Below are positions 1 to 7,311 of a DNA stretch of 16,804 nucleotides, one piece after another. The stretch's first letter is position 1, and each line of letters opens with the position of its first letter. The translations under genes were made by a program, and so were the position numbers. Under the pieces are notes generated by a model. That model had not been told where the DNA came from, made no database searches, and saw nothing but the letters and a program-made list of their open reading frames with translations. The stretch covers positions 1 through 16,804 of the forward strand of contig JAJYGJ010000057.1 of NCBI GenBank assembly GCA_021790695.1, read 5' to 3'. The stretch is from Nitrospirota bacterium. GTDB taxonomy: Bacteria; Nitrospirota; Thermodesulfovibrionia; Thermodesulfovibrionales; JdFR-88.

Positions 1-1
1 G

Positions 2-1093
2 CGGAGGCGGCCGAATCGTTTTTTTTTCTGGAAGAAAAAGGCGGACCCGGACATCAGGGTCTGGATCGCGGACAAGTTCCTCTCCAGGAACCTGGACGTG
101 GAGCCGGCGAAGGACTCGCGTTTCATATATATACATTTCCTCTCCACAAACCCCCGGTTCGCCGCCGCGGCCGCCAACGCCTACGCCAGGGCCTACAGAG
201 ATTACAACCTGGAACTGAAGGTGAAACCGTTCCGGTACGCGAGCCGGTGGCTTGCCGGCAATCTCGCCCAACTCAGGGACAAGGCGGACGAGACAAGCCG
301 GACGCTGAGGCAATACCGGAAAAAAGAGGGCATAATCGCCGGCGCGGGCCAATATTATGACAGCTCGGTGCATGATCTGGACATCCTGAACACGGAGCTT
401 GAGGGGGCAAGGGAGAAACTCCGCGAGGCCGCGCTCGCATACGGGCGCGCCATGCGCTGCCGGGGACGGTACGGGAGCCTTCCGGAAGTGCTGTCCAACA
501 CCTTCATCCAGGACCTGAAGGCCCAAAAGGTGGGCATTGAAACCGCGCTTGCGGGCCTCGCGGGCAGGGTGGGGAGAAAAAATCCCCGGTACACGGGGCG
601 CCTCTCCGAGCTTCAGATCGTGAACGCGAGGCTCGGCGCCGAGATGCAGAATATCGTTGATTCCATCCGCAGGAACTACACGGTCGCAAACGACCGTGTA
701 CGGAGGCTGGAGGCCGCCGCGGCCCTCCAGAAGGGCCGCGCGCTCTCCCGCGAGATGTCCATGTACAGGGCCGATTCGCTGGACGCCGCCTCAGACGTCT
801 CAAGAGAGGCGTACAAGGCCGCGCTGAAGGAATTCAACGAAAGCCTCCTTGACGGCGACATGAACAGGACAAACGTGTTTTTCATAGACGCCGCGGTGCC
901 GCCGGAGGAAAAGTTCGGCCCGGACCTGCCGCTCAATATGGTTCTGGCCGCGATAGCCGGCCTCCTGCTCGGCGCCGCCCTGGCCTTCTTTTCCGAATAC
1001 CTGGATGACACCATAAAGCACGCAACCACCGTCGAGGCGGCACTCAATGTCCCGGTGCTGGGCGCAATCGCGCCCGCCAGTTATGAGCAATAA
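2..1093 (+). CDS. Wzz/GumC-type polysaccharide chain-length determinant (5' partial)
   Basis: Inner-membrane polysaccharide co-polymerase that would set the chain length of the exopolysaccharide. The reading frame is open back to the first bases of the window, and the residues before the first internal ATG (98) already read like the family (IADKFLSRNLDVEP), so the gene starts upstream and its N-terminal membrane helix is missing. Visible parts: the segment around SRFIYIHF and the following Ala-rich stretch that recurs in Wzz/GumC proteins, a long charged, probably coiled-coil middle (about 270-870), then the proline-containing motif DAAVPPEEKFGPDLP and a C-terminal membrane helix rich in Leu/Ala/Gly, ending in SEYLDDTIK. 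There is no fused kinase domain; the kinase is the next gene, 93 bases downstream. Family assignment is secure; the subtype is inferred. Confidence 0.88.
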   Translation, partial: RRRPNRFFFWKKKADPDIRVWIADKFLSRNLDVEPAKDSRFIYIHFLSTNPRFAAAAANAYARAYRDYNLELKVKPFRYASRWLAGNLAQLRDKADETSRTLRQYRKKEGIIAGAGQYYDSSVHDLDILNTELEGAREKLREAALAYGRAMRCRGRYGSLPEVLSNTFIQDLKAQKVGIETALAGLAGRVGRKNPRYTGRLSELQIVNARLGAEMQNIVDSIRRNYTVANDRVRRLEAAAALQKGRALSREMSMYRADSLDAASDVSREAYKAALKEFNESLLDGDMNRTNVFFIDAAVPPEEKFGPDLPLNMVLAAIAGLLLGAALAFFSEYLDDTIKHATTVEAALNVPVLGAIAPASYEQ

Positions 1094-1186
1094 AAATGAA
1101 ATGCGCCCCTCCCGGGCCTATTCACGCTCATTGCCGCCCGGGCGGACCCGCGGCCCGGATGAACGTCAAATGAAACAGGGGGCCTG

Positions 1187-2197
1187 ATGGAAAATGACGG
1201 AACATATCCGGTCCGCGACATGCGGGCGGGGCGGGAGGGGCCGCCCCCGTGCAGGATCGGGGAGATACTGGTCAAGGCAGGGAAAATCTCGACGGCCGAT
1301 CTGTCGAACGTGGCGGATATGCAAAAAACGGAAGATATCCTCTTCGGCGAGGCTGCGGTAAAAATGGGCCTGATCACCGGGGAGGACCTTGCCTGGGCCC
1401 TGGACGTCCAGTTTTCATGCCGCCCTCTTGCGTCCCCGGGGCAGGGGGCGGTCTCCGCGGAGATAATCGCGGCGCACAGGCCCTCGGACGCGCTGACGGA
1501 GGTCTTCCGCTCGATAAGGGGCAGCCTGATACACTCCGGGGTCGGCGGACGGATAAAGACCGTCTCCATAATCAGCCCGGACAGGGGCGAAGGAAAGACG
1601 TTCATAGCGGCCAACCTGGCCGCGTCGTTCGCTCAAATCGGGTGCGCGACACTCCTGGCGGACTTGAACTTCAGGACGCCCAGGATACACGAACTCTTCG
1701 GGATAAAAAACAACTGCGGGATAAGCAGCCTCCTGATAAGAAGGGCGGAACTGGACGAGGCCGTCCGCGAAAGCTCGATACCGTCCCTGCGCGTCCTGCC
1801 GTCGGGGCCGGCGCCTCCGAACCCCGGCGAACTGATGGGCTCGGGCGATACGAGACAGTTGATCTCGGCGCTCAAGGATACATTCGACGTGGTCATTGTC
1901 GATACGCCCCCGTTTTTGACGGCCTCCGACGCTGTGGCGACCGCCCCGCACACCGACGGGATGCTACTCGTGGCATCCAGGGGCCGGACCACCATGGCGA
2001 CGCTGGGGGCGGTAAAAAGGGGTCTTGAGAACTCCGGCGGGAGGATCATGGGCGTCCTGATAAATGAGCCGCCGCCGAAACAGGGAGACGCCCGGATGAT
2101 GAAATCATTGATAAAGGCATGGGGTGAGACCATAGGCGGGATGAGACCATGGGTGAGGGCGAGGAGGATGAGAGTGAAGCCATGGGTCCCGAGATGA
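1187..2197 (+). CDS. CpsD/EpsG-type P-loop kinase (chain-length regulator), atypical tail
   Basis: Cytoplasmic BY-kinase-like ATPase expected to partner the upstream Wzz protein. Residues about 23-75 resemble the small domain found at the N-terminus of type II secretion ATPases (IGEILVKAG, then GLITGEDLAWAL). The P-loop domain follows: Walker A PDRGEGKT (131-138), Walker A' LADLNFRTP (157-165) and Walker B DVVIVDT (234-240). BY-kinases normally end in a tyrosine cluster that is autophosphorylated; here the tail is Arg/Trp-rich (PWVRARRMRVKPWVPR) and has no tyrosine. The only tyrosine in the whole protein is Y7. Start ATG 1187 follows AGGGGG at a short spacing. The 3' end overlaps the exosortase gene. 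Family call is strong; whether it is an active tyrosine kinase is uncertain. Confidence 0.88.
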   Translation: MENDGTYPVRDMRAGREGPPPCRIGEILVKAGKISTADLSNVADMQKTEDILFGEAAVKMGLITGEDLAWALDVQFSCRPLASPGQGAVSAEIIAAHRPSDALTEVFRSIRGSLIHSGVGGRIKTVSIISPDRGEGKTFIAANLAASFAQIGCATLLADLNFRTPRIHELFGIKNNCGISSLLIRRAELDEAVRESSIPSLRVLPSGPAPPNPGELMGSGDTRQLISALKDTFDVVIVDTPPFLTASDAVATAPHTDGMLLVASRGRTTMATLGAVKRGLENSGGRIMGVLINEPPPKQGDARMMKSLIKAWGETIGGMRPWVRARRMRVKPWVPR

Positions 2198-3216
2198 TCG
2201 CGCTTCCCGCGGCATGGCACTTCCCGCTCCCGGACGCGCCCCATGCGGACATTACCCATTTGACAGGGGGGATGGACCGGGCGGACTCGCTGCTTGTCGC
2301 GGCCGCCCTCACGGTTTTTTCAATCCGCATGGGCATAAGGCGGAAAAAGGAGGGGCGCGGGAAAAAAAGGCCGTTTCCGGGGCCCAAGGTGCGCCCCTCG
2401 AAGGTCACGGTCCTGTGCTCGGTCGCGGCGATATACGTGCCGACGTTCCGCAAGCTCTTTGCGTATGGCTGGAGATTCGCCGATTACGGCCAGGGGCCGC
2501 TTGTGCTCGCGGCCTTCCTGTGGCTGCTCTGGAGGCGGAAAGAGGTCTTTTCCGGCCCGGTGGACGAGCGGGCACACCCATTTTTCCTCGCGCTTATGGC
2601 GTGCGGGCTGCTGATGTACCTGTTCGGCTCGGCGGAAAAGACCCTCGTGATCGAATCGATATCGATGATCCCGGTCTTCATAGGGGCGGCCGGCCTGCTG
2701 TTCGGCGGCGGCGCGGCGCGCCGCATACTCTTCCCCGCGCTTTACCTTCTCTTCCTGGTCCCTCCTCCGCTGTTCATGATCGACATGATCACCTCCCCGA
2801 TGAAGAAAATGGCGACGGCCGCATCGGTCCTTATCCTGCGAGGCATAGGTTACCCGGCCGGCCGGACCGGCGTCCTTCTGCGCATCGGGGATTACATGCT
2901 CGTGGTCGGACGCGCCTGCAGCGGGATGCGCTCGCTCGTGGCGCTGATGGCGGTGGGGGCCCTCTACGCGTACCTGCGGAAGATGCCGGGCCTTAAAAGG
3001 GCCTTCCTCCTCGCGTCGGTCCTGCCGATATCGATCGGGGCCAATGTGGCCAGGCTGGTCGCCCTGGCGCTGGTTACCTATTATTTCGGAGAGGCCGCGG
3101 GCCGGGGCCTGCTCCATGAAGCACTGGGCTTGTTCGTCTTTCTGGCCGCCCTGGCCTGCCTCTTCGGGCTTGAGGAGGCCATGACGAGGGGAAAAAGGAC
3201 GGGATATGCGCGCTGA
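2149..3216 (+). CDS. xrt: Exosortase (EpsH/Xrt family transpeptidase)
   Basis: Multi-pass membrane cysteine protease/transpeptidase that recognises C-terminal PEP-CTERM-like sorting signals on exported proteins. The diagnostic residues are all present, counting from ATG 2149: catalytic Cys in ACSGMRSL (C257), Arg in GANVARLV (R302) and His in LLHEALG (H323). About eight hydrophobic segments are visible. The N-terminal motif usually seen near the first helices as YSHG is here DYGQG (112-116). The first ~80 residues before the conserved core are polar or basic and unlike the family. Start is uncertain: ATG 2149 overlaps the kinase gene by 49 bases; ATG 2182 lies 14 bases after AGGAGG (2162-2167); ATG 2272 is also possible. 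EpsI is a separate downstream gene rather than a C-terminal fusion. The Xrt subclass cannot be fixed from this sequence alone. Confidence 0.93.
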   Translation: MGEGEEDESEAMGPEMIALPAAWHFPLPDAPHADITHLTGGMDRADSLLVAAALTVFSIRMGIRRKKEGRGKKRPFPGPKVRPSKVTVLCSVAAIYVPTFRKLFAYGWRFADYGQGPLVLAAFLWLLWRRKEVFSGPVDERAHPFFLALMACGLLMYLFGSAEKTLVIESISMIPVFIGAAGLLFGGGAARRILFPALYLLFLVPPPLFMIDMITSPMKKMATAASVLILRGIGYPAGRTGVLLRIGDYMLVVGRACSGMRSLVALMAVGALYAYLRKMPGLKRAFLLASVLPISIGANVARLVALALVTYYFGEAAGRGLLHEALGLFVFLAALACLFGLEEAMTRGKRTGYAR

Positions 3217-3865
3217 GATCAAGACCGCCCTTGCGACCGTCCTTCTGCTGGCTGCCGGCGGCGCCGCCCTTATCCACAAGGCGGAGGGCACGCCGCAGCC
3301 GAAAAACGTGGACCTTGCCGCCCTGCCCGCCCGGATCGGCCCGTGGCGGCTGATCTACAGAAAAGACGGGGTAAACGGGTTCGAGTCCGGTTTCCTGAAC
3401 GCGGCCGCCTTCAGGATATACCGGCGCGCCGACGGCAAAACGGTCATGCTGGCAATCTCGTACAGCTCCGACCAGAAGGAGCGCTTCAGCCTTCATCCGC
3501 CGGACGGCTGCTATCGCGCCGCCGGGCTCGACGTCACGCTGTTCGGATCGGCCGGGGACGGCGCGGGACTGGTGCTCCAGCGGATGCTGGTGCAAAAAGG
3601 CATGTATATGGAGCCCGTCCAATACTGGATCGTCCTTGGCGGCAAGGTGATGACAAGCCAGTTTGAGCGCAAATCGCGGCAGATCTACTACAGCCTCTTC
3701 GGGACGCGCGCGGCCGGGGTCCTGGTGAAAGTCTCCTCCCTGCTGCCGGCCGGTAACGACTTCAGAGGCGAGTACAGGGCACAGATGAAATTCATTGGCG
3801 ACCTCTACAGGTCGGCGGACCCGCGGTTGAGGAGACTTCTTTTTGGCGACTGCAAGCCGCTCTAG
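3206..3865 (+). CDS. epsI: EpsI family exosortase-associated protein
   Basis: Small protein of the EpsI family, which in many exosortase systems is fused to the exosortase C-terminus and in others is separate, as here. It has an N-terminal hydrophobic anchor (about residues 8-22), the recurring early motif LPARIGPWRL (40-49), and the EpsI hallmark around HPPDGCYRAAG (97-107), which corresponds to the His-Pro-Glu-x-Cys-type motif of the family. Length (219 residues) is typical. The biochemical role of EpsI is not established in general. ATG 3206 overlaps the exosortase stop by 11 bases and is preceded by AAGGA at 3195-3199, so translation is probably coupled. It is expected to act in the periplasm, anchored to the inner membrane. 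Confidence 0.9.
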   Translation: MRAEIKTALATVLLLAAGGAALIHKAEGTPQPKNVDLAALPARIGPWRLIYRKDGVNGFESGFLNAAAFRIYRRADGKTVMLAISYSSDQKERFSLHPPDGCYRAAGLDVTLFGSAGDGAGLVLQRMLVQKGMYMEPVQYWIVLGGKVMTSQFERKSRQIYYSLFGTRAAGVLVKVSSLLPAGNDFRGEYRAQMKFIGDLYRSADPRLRRLLFGDCKPL

Positions 3866-4748
3866 ATGCGCGGCGGCGCTTGCCGCCCTGACGCCCCTCT
3901 TCGCCCTGGCGCTCGTCCTGCCCGGCTGCGGCAGGGCCCGCGCCAACGGGCCGACACAGGTGCTGGCGAGGGTGGACGGCACGGAGATTACAGTCAGCGC
4001 CTTCGAGCGGCAGGTCCGCGACCTGCCGCGGGCCGCCCGCAAACTCGTGGAAGGCGCGGGCGGGACGGCGCTCCTAAACAGCATGATCGACAGGGAACTG
4101 CTCTATCAGGAGGCGAAAAAAAAGGGGCTGGACGAAGACCCCGACATAAAAGGCAGGATCGAGGACACGGAAAAGGACGTGCTCGCTAACGCATTGATCG
4201 AACGGGAGACCGCGGGAAAGACAAGAGTGGGCGACGGCGAGGCGCGGCTCTATTACAACAGCCATCCCTCGGAGTTCAGGGACGTCCGGGAAGTGAGGAT
4301 AAGCCGGATTGTCGTGCCCGATGAAAAGAACGCCGCCCGCCTGCTGGCCGGATTGAGGAAAGGGGCCGATTTCGGCAGACTGGCCGCCATGTACTCCGCC
4401 GACAGGCGAAGCGCGGCGCGGGGCGGGGATATGGGCTATTTCGCATACGGGCAATTGCCCGCCCGCATCAGGGACGCGGTTTTCGGGAGTAAAAAAAAGG
4501 CGGGCGGGAGGAACGCGGTCTTCAGGGTCTTCAGGACGGGCGCAGGCTACGGGATATACCGGATAACGGACAGGCGCACGGTCAATTATCCCTTTGACAA
4601 GATCAAGGGCGCGCTGGAGAGGCGACTGGCGGACCTGGAATTCGAGAAGGCGGTTCAAAACCTGGTAAGCCGGCTGAGAAAAGGCGCGAAGATAGAGGTC
4701 AACAGGGCCGTCTTTCGAAGCGGCCCTGCCGGAAGGCAGCGCAGGTGA
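3843..4748 (+). CDS. epsD: EpsD-like peptidyl-prolyl cis-trans isomerase lipoprotein (PpiC/SurA type)
   Basis: Periplasmic foldase of the SurA/PpiC type, a common member of exosortase-linked exopolysaccharide operons (EpsD). The N-terminus is a signal sequence ending in LVLPGC, so Cys29 is a likely lipidation site. A SurA-like helical region follows (about 36-120, including the pattern around MIDRELLYQEAKKKG), then a parvulin domain (about 147-250) with the characteristic RISRIVV, ADFGRLAAMYS and GGDMGYF motifs, and a charged C-terminus. The start is a TTG at 3843, supported by GAGGAG (3829-3834) eight bases upstream and by the signal peptide it gives; no ATG in this frame precedes the signal peptide. 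The gene overlaps the end of epsI by 23 bases. Folding of exported polysaccharide-machinery proteins is the inferred job. Confidence 0.87.
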   Translation: MATASRSRCAAALAALTPLFALALVLPGCGRARANGPTQVLARVDGTEITVSAFERQVRDLPRAARKLVEGAGGTALLNSMIDRELLYQEAKKKGLDEDPDIKGRIEDTEKDVLANALIERETAGKTRVGDGEARLYYNSHPSEFRDVREVRISRIVVPDEKNAARLLAGLRKGADFGRLAAMYSADRRSAARGGDMGYFAYGQLPARIRDAVFGSKKKAGGRNAVFRVFRTGAGYGIYRITDRRTVNYPFDKIKGALERRLADLEFEKAVQNLVSRLRKGAKIEVNRAVFRSGPAGRQRR

Positions 4749-6052
4749 TCCGGAGCGCGGAAGCCGCCGCCACGCCCGGCAGTTTCACCGGCCATCTGAC
4801 CGGATCCTCCGGTGCCGGCCCGGCCCCGGGCGGCAGCGACTGGAGCGTGCCTGCCGCGGGCCTGTGCGTCTATGTCTTTTTTTTCCTGCTGGGCGCGCTG
4901 CTCGGGCTGCCCGGCCTGAACATGGCCGGATCGTTCCTGCTTTTATATATCCTCCTCATGGGCAATCACCGGCGGATGTTTTTCCTCCGAATGGACATGA
5001 CGGTGGGCGTCTGCCTTCTGCTTGCGGCCTCATCCGGCGTCAATCTGCTCATAAACCACGGACTGACCGGGCCGGGATACTATGTCAAATTCCTCACCAT
5101 GTGCCTTCTCTATGTCCTTGTCTTCTCCTACGATTACAGCCCGCTTTACGACAACGACCAAAGGAAATACATGATCGCGGCCATACTCCTTGTCCTCCTG
5201 GTGTCGGTGATCTCCGGAAGGACATTCGAACAGCCGGGCATAAGATGCCTGCCAGGCATAAGACCGGGCGTAATCCGCTCCTCCGGGATGTTCGTCAACC
5301 CGAACAACCTGGCCCTCATGGCCCTGGCCCTTCCCATGTTCATCAATGAGGAAAAAGACGGGCTGCCGGCAAAGGCGGCCATACACCTTTTTGTTCTGTT
5401 CATCCTGGCCCTATCGGCGACGTCGGGCGCGCTCATCGCGTATCTCGCCGCATGGGCATATAAAGCCAGGAGGAAGATATTCCGGGCGGGCCCGCTCCTG
5501 ATCGCCCTTCCGGCCCTGGCCGCGGCCCCCCTGTATGCCGGCCGCCTGATGGAGATACAGGCGGTAAGAAAAATAGCGGCGCAGGCCACCGTCCTCAGGC
5601 TGTACCTGCCCGGCGTCCTCCGGATGCAAAGGCTCGATTACGGGCGGATAATGGCAAGATACGGGGCCTCGTCGCTGTCCGGCATCTGGCGCGTGAAGCA
5701 GGGTCTGCGCGCGCTGGGCGTGATTGCAAAGGGCGGCCTGATCCACCTGCTCTTCGGCAACGGGATAGGCAGTTCCGCATATCTCCTTGGAAGCCTGCCG
5801 CACAACGAATACCTCCGGGTCCTGCTCGAACAGGGTGTTGCGGGCTTCGCGCTTGTAATGGGGCTTTTTTTCATGGTCGCCAGGCGCCTGGACAAACGTT
5901 ACACCCACATCCTCCTGATGTTCGGCGTCTTCTGCTTCACGGAGAACAACCTTGATAACCTGCTGTTCATGAGCGTCTTCATATTTTTCATCGCGACCGC
6001 GCAGATGAAAGTGGCGGGACAGAAAAGATGGCGCCTGTTCAAGAAGGCATGA
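4745..6052 (+). CDS. Wzy/WaaL-type O-antigen polymerase/ligase family membrane protein
   Basis: Integral membrane protein of about ten or more helices that would polymerise lipid-linked repeat units in the periplasm or ligate the glycan. Conserved family patterns: SSGMFVNPNNLALMAL (about 179-195) and, in the large late loop region, FGNGIGSS followed by PHNEYLRVLLEQGVAG (about 337-367). Polymerase and ligase cannot be told apart reliably here; the presence of Wzz favours a polymerase. The start is GTG 4745, overlapping the epsD stop (GTGA), with GGAAGG at 4731-4736. The first ~35 residues are Gly/Ser/Pro-rich and unlike the rest. Residues about 165-174 (GIRCLPGIRP) are encoded by copies of an 18-bp repeat that also occurs at the start of the next gene. 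Confidence 0.85.
   Translation: MIRSAEAAATPGSFTGHLTGSSGAGPAPGGSDWSVPAAGLCVYVFFFLLGALLGLPGLNMAGSFLLLYILLMGNHRRMFFLRMDMTVGVCLLLAASSGVNLLINHGLTGPGYYVKFLTMCLLYVLVFSYDYSPLYDNDQRKYMIAAILLVLLVSVISGRTFEQPGIRCLPGIRPGVIRSSGMFVNPNNLALMALALPMFINEEKDGLPAKAAIHLFVLFILALSATSGALIAYLAAWAYKARRKIFRAGPLLIALPALAAAPLYAGRLMEIQAVRKIAAQATVLRLYLPGVLRMQRLDYGRIMARYGASSLSGIWRVKQGLRALGVIAKGGLIHLLFGNGIGSSAYLLGSLPHNEYLRVLLEQGVAGFALVMGLFFMVARRLDKRYTHILLMFGVFCFTENNLDNLLFMSVFIFFIATAQMKVAGQKRWRLFKKA
5231..5264 (+). repeat. 18-bp repeat units inside the wzy-like gene
   Basis: A partial unit ending CCGGGCATAAGAT (to 5246) is followed by a full unit GCCTGCCAGGCATAAGAC (5247-5264). They match units at 6073-6124 and, inverted, at 16036-16089. 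The unit length is a multiple of three and keeps the frame, adding GIRCLPGIRP to a presumed loop just before the conserved NPNN motif. Confidence 0.7.
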
Positions 6053-7311
6053 GACATCGTATCGGATACCGGGACACCGGCATAAGATGCCTGCCGGGCA
6101 TAAGATGCCTGCCGGGCATGATGGCCATGATGGCGCTCGTGCTGCCGCCCGCCGCAGGCCTCTGCCGCGCGCGAAGCCAGGTGTATTTAAAAGTGTATTC
6201 AAAGGCGCGGGGCGCGCGAACGTATTTCTATTCAGGCGGCGACATCTCCGCGATATTGAACCATGCGATGAAGGCGGCCGGGGGCAAACCGGCCGTTATT
6301 TATCTGCCCGCGGGGAAATACCCGGTGGCGGCAACGATAGAGATACCCTCTGGCGTGACCATAAGGGGAAGCGGCCCCCGGAGCGTATTGATCATGGCGA
6401 CCGGGTTCAGGGGGCGGCAGTTCATCACGAACCTCGACCACGCGCGGGGAAACAGGGACATCGCGCTCGATTCCCTGGCTATCGAGGCCCAAAAAGGCGC
6501 AGATGGGCTGAAAGGGCCGGACCCGGGGTTGGTCAGGTTTGAAAACGTCGCCGGGCTGACCTTGGAAAACCTTTCGATAACGGCGGACTCCGGGCTGTAC
6601 GCGGTAGACCTCGCCTGGTGCGTGCGCCATGCGGAGATCAGGGGCTGCCGCATCCGGAACGCCAGCACGGGCGGATGCGTGATGGCGAGAAACGGCAGCC
6701 CCGGCCGGCCCTGCCCGTCCGGCCGCATAGAGATAACGGGCAATGAGGTCTCTTCCGGGTCGCGCGACGAACCCATTGCCGTATTCGGATGGATGGGGGA
6801 GATAAGGGACGTGGTGATTTCAGGCAACAGGGTGGCCGCCGCCGGTGCGTCCTTCGGCATCACGGCGTATGGCGCGGGCGCGCCGGGCGGCACCGGGCGG
6901 CTCTCAAGGGCGGTCATCAGGGACAACACGGTCACGGGCGGAGAAAACGGCGGCATCGCCGTTATGGACGGCGCGTCATTCGTATGTCTCACCGGCAACC
7001 GTGTCTCGGGGGCCCGCGGGGACGGCATCTTCATAGACCGCGGAGGCCGCGGCCTGCGCCGTCCGCGAAACATCCGCGTCCTTGACAACGTGATCGCGGC
7101 ACCGGGCAGATACGGCATATTCGCCTCCGGCCGGCGCGTGGAGCTGTCCGGCAACCGCATCCGGGGCTGCGGCGCCGCGGGGATATTCGCGGCCGCGGCA
7201 ACCCGTATCCGGGCCAACGCGATCTCGGGATGCCGGCCCGCGATCCTGATCGCCGGCCCGGCGGGGACGCCGAAAAAGCCGCGGATGCCGGGGGGGAAAG
7301 AGGCGAGGTGA
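6049..7311 (+). CDS. Exported right-handed parallel beta-helix (NosD/pectate-lyase-like) protein
   Basis: Predicted periplasmic or surface protein of the pectin-lyase fold, a scaffold common in polysaccharide lyases, C5-epimerases and hydrolases that act on the polymer made by the same operon. After a hydrophobic export-type segment (MMAMMALVLPPAAGLC), a mature region shows the entry motif for such folds (GGKPAVIYLPAGKYPV, VTIRGSGPRS) and at least eight beta-helix coils carrying the pattern GNxVxxxxxxGI, for example ITGNEVSSG, ISGNRVAAAG, IRDNTVTGGENGG, LTGNRVSGARGDG and LSGNRIRGCGAAG. No catalytic residues can be assigned by eye. Start chosen is ATG 6049, giving an ATGA overlap with the upstream stop; ATG 6028 in the same frame is the alternative. 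The N-terminus contains two IRCLPG hexapeptides from an 18-bp repeat array. The fold call is strong, the enzyme activity unknown. Confidence 0.8.
   Translation: MRHRIGYRDTGIRCLPGIRCLPGMMAMMALVLPPAAGLCRARSQVYLKVYSKARGARTYFYSGGDISAILNHAMKAAGGKPAVIYLPAGKYPVAATIEIPSGVTIRGSGPRSVLIMATGFRGRQFITNLDHARGNRDIALDSLAIEAQKGADGLKGPDPGLVRFENVAGLTLENLSITADSGLYAVDLAWCVRHAEIRGCRIRNASTGGCVMARNGSPGRPCPSGRIEITGNEVSSGSRDEPIAVFGWMGEIRDVVISGNRVAAAGASFGITAYGAGAPGGTGRLSRAVIRDNTVTGGENGGIAVMDGASFVCLTGNRVSGARGDGIFIDRGGRGLRRPRNIRVLDNVIAAPGRYGIFASGRRVELSGNRIRGCGAAGIFAAAATRIRANAISGCRPAILIAGPAGTPKKPRMPGGKEAR
6073..6124 (+). repeat. 18-bp tandem repeat array at 5' end of the beta-helix gene
   Basis: Three consecutive units: a partial one ending CCGGCATAAGAT (to 6088), the full unit GCCTGCCGGGCATAAGAT (6089-6106), and a diverged unit GCCTGCCGGGCATGATGG (6107-6124). 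Each unit contains the near-palindrome GGCAT-AAG-ATGCC when read across its junction. Translated in the gene frame it gives IRCLPG twice, just before the hydrophobic export segment. Confidence 0.8.

Noticed and set aside
1094..1186. Small gene (25 codons from ATG 1096) or terminator between the Wzz and kinase genes
   Set aside because: The peptide is Pro/Gly/Arg-rich without features. The palindrome CCGCCCGGGCGG has no following T-run, and the operon continues.
2213..2228. Sigma-54 promoter from TGGCAC before the exosortase core
   Set aside because: The GC element at -12 is not at the required spacing, and the site lies within coding sequence of the operon.
3074..4084. Minus-strand open frame of 336 codons opposite exosortase, epsI and epsD
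   Set aside because: It spans three well-supported sense genes and has a low-complexity Arg/Pro-rich translation.
6073..6124. CRISPR array
   Set aside because: The 18-bp units are directly adjacent with no spacers, too short for CRISPR repeats, and no cas gene is present.
7230..7307. Longer N-terminus for the first GT4 transferase
   Set aside because: It would overlap the beta-helix gene by 82 bases and add an Arg/Gly/Asp-rich leader before the conserved first strand; GTG 7308 with the GTGA overlap fits better.
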